Shown in pieces: positions 58,864 through 64,000 of a DNA stretch of 64,000 nt (the stretch's first letter is position 1; each line of letters opens with the position of its first letter). A program made the translations under genes and the position numbers. The notes under the pieces were generated by a model, which worked only from the letters and a program-made list of their open reading frames with translations, had not been told where the DNA came from and did not search any database. The stretch is from assembly GCF_002754935.1 (NCBI RefSeq), contig NZ_CP018092.1, positions 868,001 through 932,000 of the forward strand, given 5' to 3'. This DNA is from Thermostichus lividus PCC 6715 (GTDB lineage: Bacteria > Cyanobacteriota > Cyanobacteriia > Thermosynechococcales > Thermosynechococcaceae).

Positions 58864-59533
58864 AGCCCACTCCCCGTACAGTGTGAATCAACCGTTTCTC
58901 CCCCTCCGGTTCAATTTTTAAGCGCAAATAGCGCACATAGACTTCAATGACGTTAGACTCCCCTAAAAAGTCGTAGCCCCAAACATTTTCAAGAATCTGT
59001 TCACGGCTGAGAACGTCCCGGGGGTGCTCCATTAAAAATTTTAGGAGTTCATACTCCTTCATCGTCAGGTCAATAGTGCGGCCATTGCGCTCTGCACGGC
59101 GGGTGAGCAAGTCAAGGGACAAATTATCAAACCGTAGGACTTCCCCGTGCGCAACGGGAGGCTTAAGGTAGAGCTGGATCATCTGCAGAAATGGCTTGGG
59201 GGTGTAGGGCAGTAACAAGTAATCGTCTGCGCCTGACTCTAGGACTGCGATGCGATCCTCGAGGCGATCGCTTTCCATGAGCACCACAATCGGAAGGCTC
59301 ATACCTGCTTCCCGTAGCCGTTGGCACAGTTCTAGGTTGCTCAGACGCCCGATATAGCGATCCATCACAATCAGCGCAGGCTGCCACTCTTCACAGGCTA
59401 GATGACAGTCCTTCTCTGAGGTAGCAATGACTGGGTCATAGCCCGCAGCCTGTAAGTCTTGGCCTAGCCGTTGCGATAAATTATTGTCCGTGCAAACAAG
59501 CAGTAGGCGAGATGGCGGTGCAAAAGACTCCAT
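58844..59533 (-). CDS. nblR: OmpR-family response regulator, NblR type
   Basis: 229 residues. Receiver domain with phospho-acceptor in LIVMDRYIGRLSN (Asp about residue 57) but with only one acidic residue in the N-terminal pocket (LVCTDNN), where typical receivers have two, as in the atypical NblR. The C-terminal winged helix has LTMKEYELLKFLMEHPRDV and SNVIEVYVRYLRLKIEPEGE. NblR controls phycobilisome breakdown in stress. Identity rests on overall similarity; RpaA/RpaB are excluded by the receiver motif. Confidence 0.8.
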   Translation of the reverse strand: MESFAPPSRLLLVCTDNNLSQRLGQDLQAAGYDPVIATSEKDCHLACEEWQPALIVMDRYIGRLSNLELCQRLREAGMSLPIVVLMESDRLEDRIAVLESGADDYLLLPYTPKPFLQMIQLYLKPPVAHGEVLRFDNLSLDLLTRRAERNGRTIDLTMKEYELLKFLMEHPRDVLSREQILENVWGYDFLGESNVIEVYVRYLRLKIEPEGEKRLIHTVRGVGYVLREG

Positions 59534-59598
59534 CGATAGTATCCTTGGTGTGCAGTTCTTCTTCTAGCTTATGCGCTGTGAGAAAATGATTTGTGAGG

Positions 59599-59673
59599 TG
59601 CGCCCGTAGCTCAGTGGAATAGAGCAATCGCCTTCTAAGCGATTGGTCGTTGGTTCGAGTCCAACCGGGCGTG
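59599..59673 (+). tRNA. trnR: tRNA-Arg (anticodon TCT)
   Basis: Acceptor GCGCCCG with CGGGCGT, D-arm TAGCTCAGTGGAATAGAGCA, anticodon stem ATCGC/GCGAT with loop CTTCTAA (anticodon TCT), T-arm GTTGGTTCGAGTCCAAC. The first pair is G-U in this reading. The 3' side borders a transposase relic. Confidence 0.9.
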
Positions 59674-59689
59674 TTGTAGCCTATGGGTA

Positions 59690-59860
59690 CTGGACTGGCT
59701 AGCACCACTGCCAGTATCTGCTCGGCAGTTCTGTCAACTACACCGTCACAAACTTGGCTGACGATCTCGAAGGCATCAGCCATAGCCCCATCAACCGCTA
59801 TGTGCGTGGGGAGACGGATAAGCGGCATTCAACTTTGTTGTATCTCAGATGCCGTAAGGC
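59690..59860 (+). pseudogene. transposase relic between two tRNA genes
   Basis: The frame contains QYLLGSSVNYTVTNLADDL then EGISHSPINRYVRGE, which resembles the N-terminus of cyanobacterial IS transposases (NYT...ISHD.INRYLRGE). Only about 55 residues remain, without catalytic DDE residues and without an initiation codon that makes sense. The family name is not certain. Confidence 0.5.
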
Positions 59861-59872
59861 GTTGAGCGGTTA

Positions 59873-59959
59873 CGGAGAGGGGGGGATTCGAACCCCCGTT
59901 AGGTGTGACCCTAAACTTGATTTCGAGTCAAGCGCATTCAACCACTCTGCCACCTCTCC
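59873..59959 (-). tRNA. trnS: tRNA-Ser (anticodon CGA)
   Basis: A class II tRNA with long variable arm: acceptor GGAGAGG with CCTCTCC, anticodon stem CTTGA/TCAAG with loop CTCGAAA (CGA), variable arm TTTAGGGTCACACCTAA, T-arm GGGGGTTCGAATCCCCC. 87 bases, discriminator G. Confidence 0.93.
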
Positions 59960-60011
59960 AGTAGCACGGTTTTTCATCATAGCAAAGGCGATCGCCCCTC
60001 GCAAAGATACG

Positions 60012-61334
60012 CTAGGCCGAGAGCGTAGGCAGCGACGACGGATGAAGCAGCAACTCTGCGGTAGAGCGTTTTTCAACCATTTCTGGGGTAATGGTGCATT
60101 CTCGCAGATCCTTGCGGGAGGGTAACTCGTACATCACATCTAGCATGATTTCTTCGACAATGGCACGGAGGGCACGCGCACCCGTTTTGCGGCGGTAAGC
60201 TTCTTTGGCGATCGCCTCAACCGCAGCCGGTTCAAAGCGCAACTCAACGCTATCCATGCGCATTAACTTCTGATACTGCTTGAGGAGAGCATTTTGAGGT
60301 TGCGTGAGAATTTCTGCGAGGGCTTCGACGTTCAACGGCTCTAGCACCCCAAGTACCGGAATGCGACCAATAAACTCTGGAATCATGCCATACTTCACCA
60401 AGTCCTGCGGCTCAAGGTGTTGCAGCAAGTCGGCGGCGCGTTTTTCCTTGGGTAGGGGTTCACCATCGCGAACAAAGCCCATGGCCTTCTTGCCAATTCG
60501 TAGCTCAATGGTCTTCTCAAGACCCACAAAGGCTCCCCCACAGATAAAGAGAATGTTCGTAGTATCGATTTGAATACAGTCTTGGTAGGGGTGCTTGCGC
60601 CCACCTTGGGGTGGCACGTTGGCAATGGTTCCTTCCAGCATTTTCAGCAGGGCTTGCTGCACCCCTTCCCCAGAAACATCTCGGGTAATCGAAGGATTTT
60701 CGCTTTTGCGGGCGATTTTATCAATTTCGTCAATGTAAATAATGCCGCGCTGCGCTTCTTCCACATCGAGGTTAGCGGTTTGTAACAGCCGTAGCAGAAT
60801 GTTTTCCACATCTTCCCCCACATAGCCCGCTTCAGTAAGGGTCGTGGCATCGGCAACGGCAAAGGGCACATCCAACATTTTGGCAAGGGTTTGCGCCAAC
60901 AGGGTTTTACCGCTGCCAGTTGGCCCAATCAAGAGGATATTGGATTTTTGCAGCTCAACGCTATCATCCCCCTGCTGCTCAGTATCAAGCAAGCTCAGGC
61001 GCTTGTAATGGTTATAGACTGCAACCGAGAGGATTTTTTTGGCTTCGTGCTGACCCACCACATAGTTATCAAGGTATTCCTTAATTTCGCGAGGTTTAGG
61101 CACTTGTCCTAAAGGGCGAGGACGCGGCTGACTGCGGGGCGATCGCGGCGTGGTGGGTTCGCGCCGCGGGGGGGTGGGGTTGGGAACTGTGGTTAATTCC
61201 TCATCCAAAATTTCATTGCACAATTCAACGCACTCATCGCAGATATAGACCCCAGGGCCAGCGATGAGTTTACGCACCTGTTCCTGTGACTTGCCACAAA
61301 AGGAGCACTTGAGGTGGGTATCATATTTGGCCAT
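60012..61334 (-). CDS. clpX: ATP-dependent Clp protease ATP-binding subunit ClpX
   Basis: 440 residues. An N-terminal zinc-binding domain ([19 protein letters not shown]) is followed by AAA+: [18 protein letters not shown] (Walker A), [14 protein letters not shown] (Walker B), [11 protein letters not shown] (sensor) and [16 protein letters not shown]. It unfolds substrates for ClpP. Middle gene in the clpP-clpX-tig cluster, 41 bases after clpP. Confidence 0.97.
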   Translation of the reverse strand: MAKYDTHLKCSFCGKSQEQVRKLIAGPGVYICDECVELCNEILDEELTTVPNPTPPRREPTTPRSPRSQPRPRPLGQVPKPREIKEYLDNYVVGQHEAKKILSVAVYNHYKRLSLLDTEQQGDDSVELQKSNILLIGPTGSGKTLLAQTLAKMLDVPFAVADATTLTEAGYVGEDVENILLRLLQTANLDVEEAQRGIIYIDEIDKIARKSENPSITRDVSGEGVQQALLKMLEGTIANVPPQGGRKHPYQDCIQIDTTNILFICGGAFVGLEKTIELRIGKKAMGFVRDGEPLPKEKRAADLLQHLEPQDLVKYGMIPEFIGRIPVLGVLEPLNVEALAEILTQPQNALLKQYQKLMRMDSVELRFEPAAVEAIAKEAYRRKTGARALRAIVEEIMLDVMYELPSRKDLRECTITPEMVEKRSTAELLLHPSSLPTLSA

Positions 61335-61375
61335 AGGGAACCTCTAGGGTTGCAGGCTAGCAAAGTGGGAGAGAT

Positions 61376-62047
61376 TTAATGGCTAGGCAGAGTTTGCCGT
61401 GTCACGACCTGATCGATAAGGCCGTAGGCTTTGGCTTCCTCGGCAGACATAAAGAAGTCGCGCTCAGTATCTGCCTCAATGCGCTCGATGGGTTGGCCGG
61501 TGTGGAGCGCTAAAAGTTCATTGAGCTTGCGCTTATGGTAGAGAATTTCGCGGGCTTGAATCTCAATATCAACCGCTTGCCCTTGGGCACCGCCAAGGGG
61601 CTGGTGAATCATAATGCGGGCGTGGGGTAGAGCCATCCGCTTGCCCGGGGTGCCTCCCGACAGTAGAAATGCCCCCATGCTGGCCGCCAACCCAAAGCAC
61701 AATGTGCACACATCCGGGCGAACGTGCTTCATGGTATCGTAAATCGCCATCCCTGCCGTCACAGAGCCTCCGGGCGAGTTGATATAAAGATAAATATCCT
61801 TTTCTGGGTCTTCAGCATCGAGGAAGAGCAGTTGCGCCACGATCGCATCGGCAACGGCATCATCAATACCACGGCGATCGCCGGATCCCCCGCCCAGAAA
61901 AATAATCCGCTCTCGCAACAGGCGGGAGTAAATATCAAACGCTCGCTCCCCTCGGCCTGACTGCTCAACCACCATGGGCACGATATTGGCATGGGTAGCA
62001 GGCAAGTTTAGCTCTGGCGAGCGGCGATTGTAGTGAGAATGCAGCAT
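61376..62047 (-). CDS. clpP: ATP-dependent Clp protease proteolytic subunit
   Basis: 223 residues from ATG 62047 ([14 protein letters not shown]). Catalytic Ser in [14 protein letters not shown], His in [15 protein letters not shown] and Asp in [12 protein letters not shown]. The leading [20 protein letters not shown] is the usual N-terminal loop. It degrades unfolded proteins with ClpX. Confidence 0.97.
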   Translation of the reverse strand: MLHSHYNRRSPELNLPATHANIVPMVVEQSGRGERAFDIYSRLLRERIIFLGGGSGDRRGIDDAVADAIVAQLLFLDAEDPEKDIYLYINSPGGSVTAGMAIYDTMKHVRPDVCTLCFGLAASMGAFLLSGGTPGKRMALPHARIMIHQPLGGAQGQAVDIEIQAREILYHKRKLNELLALHTGQPIERIEADTERDFFMSAEEAKAYGLIDQVVTRQTLPSH

Positions 62048-62130
62048 AGTGGCGTTTAATGACCGGTTACTACAGTATTCTAGCCATCTGCCCGATAGCA
62101 TGGGCATGAAACTATTTTTATTATGGCGAA

Positions 62131-63594
62131 CTATTCGATCCCTAGAGGGGGTGTGGCCTTTTTCCCCGACCGTTTTTTGGCCTTGGCCGGAGCAGGCTCA
62201 GCCGCTTCAGCCGTGGCATGTTCTGCGTCTGGCTCAGGTGGTGTTGGCGCCGCTAGGGGTTGAAACTGATTGTGTTCGAGCAGCCATGCAAGGGTTTGGG
62301 ACTTGGTGAGTTCGGTGCTGGCAATATCCCGCAAAGCCTCCCGCTGTTTAGGGCTGGTGTTGCCAAGGGCAGCCATATACTCCTTAACCCGCTCGGCAAT
62401 CGCTTCCTCCGTTGGTACAATCCCCTCCGCTTTGGCGATCGCCCGCAGCAAAAGATTTGCCTTGACGTTTCGTGCCGCCGCTGGCTTCGCCTCCACCAGC
62501 ATTTTGTCGTAGAGGTCGCGGGTGAGGACTTTAGACAGATCCAAGCCTTGAGATTGCAAGCGGTAAAGGGATTCTTTGACCTCATGTTCTGCTTCCCTAT
62601 CGACCAAGGTGGCAGGCACTGGCACCTCATTGGCAGCGATCAGCGCATCGATGAGGGCGTTCTCCTTCGCAGTTTTATCCTCCTTTTGGGCGCGCTCCTG
62701 ATAGGTAGTCTCTAAGTGTGAGCGCAGTTCCGCCATGGTGCTAAATTCGCTGTGCTCTGTTGCAAAGGCATCATCGAGGGGGGGCAACTCTGGGGCTTTG
62801 ATTTCCAGTAACTCAATCTCGGCGATGGCTGTAGTTGGCTCCTCTGCTGCCCCCTCAGTCTCCTGGGGTAGGGTAACGGTAACCGTTTTCGTCTCGGCGA
62901 TCGCCATCCCCACAACAGCAGCGGGGATTTCTCGGAGCACAAAGGGCTGTTGTTCATCGAGGGTGAGGGGCAACTCAGCGGCGGAAAGGGTGTCGATAAT
63001 CTCCCCTGTTTTGGCATCCTTGGTCTCTAGTTTGATGGTGACATCATCCCCCCACTGTGCAGGCCGATCCTCAACGGGGATAAGGGTGGCGTGCTCGCGC
63101 TGGTGTCGCTGCAAAACCTCGTCCACCATGGCTGGGTCGTACGTAACCGGCGAATACTCAATGGTCAACCCTTGGTAACTGCTGACGCTCACCTCAGGGG
63201 TCACGTCAAAGGTGACACTAAACCGGAAGGGCTGTTGGGGGTCAAACTGCTCCAGTACCTCAGCGACATCCCCCTCCAGCTTGAGGTTGCCGAGGTAGGG
63301 AATATTCTGTTGCTTAACGGCTTCTTTAACGGTGTCTTCAATGAGCTTTTCCATAGCAGCGTAACGCAACCGCTGCGCACCAATCTGTTTTAACAGGAGT
63401 TGTTTAGGGGCTTTACCTTTGCGAAATCCCGGCAGTTGGGTGTTGCGCACAAGGTCGTTGAGAACTTGGTTATAGACCTGTTGGGAGCGATCGGCGGTGA
63501 CCTCAATGGTGGCAGCAAGCTGGCTGTTGGGACGAGCTTCTGTAGTAATCGAAATCAATTCAGTCGCGTTAGTCAAGGCAATTCCCCTTCGCAA
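62131..63594 (-). CDS. tig: trigger factor
   Basis: A ribosome-bound chaperone, about 481-487 residues. The ribosome-binding signature [12 protein letters not shown] is at about residue 57, followed by a FKBP-like domain ([20 protein letters not shown]) and a helical C-terminal domain ([20 protein letters not shown] tail). The start is uncertain between TTG 63594 and TTG 63576; the latter has a GGGG site 8 bases before. Upstream of clpP on this strand, as is common. Confidence 0.93.
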   Translation of the reverse strand: MRRGIALTNATELISITTEARPNSQLAATIEVTADRSQQVYNQVLNDLVRNTQLPGFRKGKAPKQLLLKQIGAQRLRYAAMEKLIEDTVKEAVKQQNIPYLGNLKLEGDVAEVLEQFDPQQPFRFSVTFDVTPEVSVSSYQGLTIEYSPVTYDPAMVDEVLQRHQREHATLIPVEDRPAQWGDDVTIKLETKDAKTGEIIDTLSAAELPLTLDEQQPFVLREIPAAVVGMAIAETKTVTVTLPQETEGAAEEPTTAIAEIELLEIKAPELPPLDDAFATEHSEFSTMAELRSHLETTYQERAQKEDKTAKENALIDALIAANEVPVPATLVDREAEHEVKESLYRLQSQGLDLSKVLTRDLYDKMLVEAKPAAARNVKANLLLRAIAKAEGIVPTEEAIAERVKEYMAALGNTSPKQREALRDIASTELTKSQTLAWLLEHNQFQPLAAPTPPEPDAEHATAEAAEPAPAKAKKRSGKKATPPLGIE

Positions 63595-63851
63595 ATTTCA
63601 AATTTAGTGTGCAGCAGTAACATCCAGTGGCGATCGCACAAATGATTATCGTATCGTACGCGCTGGCCGCTGTCGTGCTAGTTCCTCTGGTGCGAGGCAA
63701 CGTAGCAATCATTGTTGCCCATAGCTGCCCCTAAAATATCAAGGTTTGATAACGCTGGCGGCACTTCAGATAGTTTTTCATTATACGATAAAAGGTTGTG
63801 CATAGCGCATTGCTATGCCCGCCTCTGCCGTTTTACATCGCCATTATTTTT

Positions 63852-64000
63852 ATGAGTTCTACACTGCGATTCCTCATGTGCCCTCCCACCTATTACGAGG
63901 TGGACTATGTCATTAACCCATGGATGGAAGGAAATATTCACAAGTCTTCTCAAGAGCGGGCACAGGTGCAGTGGCAGCAACTCTACGACATTCTTCAGGC
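63852..64000 (+). CDS. amidinotransferase / arginine dihydrolase-like protein, N-terminal part
   Basis: Runs off the end of the window. From ATG 63852 the frame reads MSSTLRFLMCPPTYYEVDYV then INPWMEGNIHKSSQERAQVQ, the start typical of cyanobacterial amidinotransferase-fold enzymes (AgrE/ArgZ or related). About 49 residues are visible; the catalytic residues lie outside. The 63595-63851 gap upstream holds an AT-rich stretch (TTTTTCATTATACGATAAAA) and no gene. Confidence 0.7.
   Translation, partial: MSSTLRFLMCPPTYYEVDYVINPWMEGNIHKSSQERAQVQWQQLYDILQ

Overview
The window is chromosomal DNA of a unicellular thermophilic cyanobacterium close to Thermosynechococcus/Parathermosynechococcus. PsaL and PsaI read almost like the T. 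elongatus proteins, but with scattered substitutions, so this is probably a relative and not BP-1 itself. The lineage is also supported by very frequent HIP1 palindromes (GCGATCGC), a PSRP-3/Ycf65 gene, a PetL-like peptide, Ycf33- and Ycf52-like genes, NblR, VIPP1, a DUF3038-DUF4335 pair and a two-domain sucrose-phosphate synthase. Genus is an inference from remembered sequences; no search was run.

Layout. 1-3.8 kb: end of rimI, nadC, an iron-type ABC permease, a DUF1997 gene. 3.8-4.4 kb: a decayed IS605-type mini-element. 4.4-9.7 kb (minus): GNAT, TPR lipoprotein-like/secreted protein, ABC-2 permease, zinc-ribbon protein and pyruvate formate-lyase. 9.7-11.2 kb: a repeat-rich pflB promoter, a cloverleaf-like palindromic repeat, vipp1 and a solo transposon end beside fabI. 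11-19.7 kb (minus): fabI, M1 aminopeptidase with HEAT repeats, then a tight run ffh-acetolactate decarboxylase-hpnA-purC-glk. 19.7-22.5 kb: petL-like, PSRP-3, HAD phosphatase, rnhA and an mgtC gene broken by two IS605-derived insertions. 22.8-27.9 kb: psaL-psaI, PBP2, hemC, an ECF-type ATPase. 27.9-36.4 kb: carbohydrate genes (SPS, GH57), fasciclin protein, aldehyde dehydrogenase, SbmA-like ABC transporter, acyltransferase. 36.4-40 kb: tnpB relic, tRNA-Gly, and an FHA-ABCG transporter with a frameshift. 40-50 kb: housekeeping and unknown genes (tmk, mazG, hslO with a frameshift, infC, M50 protease). 50-55.8 kb: mnmD, tsf-rpsB, a folate/biopterin transporter coupled to a carotenoid oxygenase. 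55.8-58.9 kb: another IS605 mini-element, DUF4335 (two frameshifts)-DUF3038-DUF751-DUF192. 58.8-64 kb: nblR, two tRNAs flanking a transposase relic, clpX-clpP-tig, and the start of an amidinotransferase.

Two themes stand out. First, at least six relics of IS200/IS605-type elements carry the left-end hairpins and/or the right-end hairpin ending in TCAA without an intact tnpA or tnpB. One 91-bp right-end segment is present twice, 34 kb apart and inverted, with only two differences, both of which preserve RNA stems on one strand only. This looks like a maintained or recently mobile omega-RNA-type RNA. Second, four apparent frameshifts (FHA-ABCG, hslO, DUF4335 twice) all sit in G/C homopolymers, so assembly error must be excluded before calling them mutations. 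Fermentation genes (pflB with a 10-bp-phased repeat promoter; acetolactate decarboxylase with an extra N-terminal helix-turn region in the ffh operon) suggest dark anaerobic metabolism, as expected in mats.
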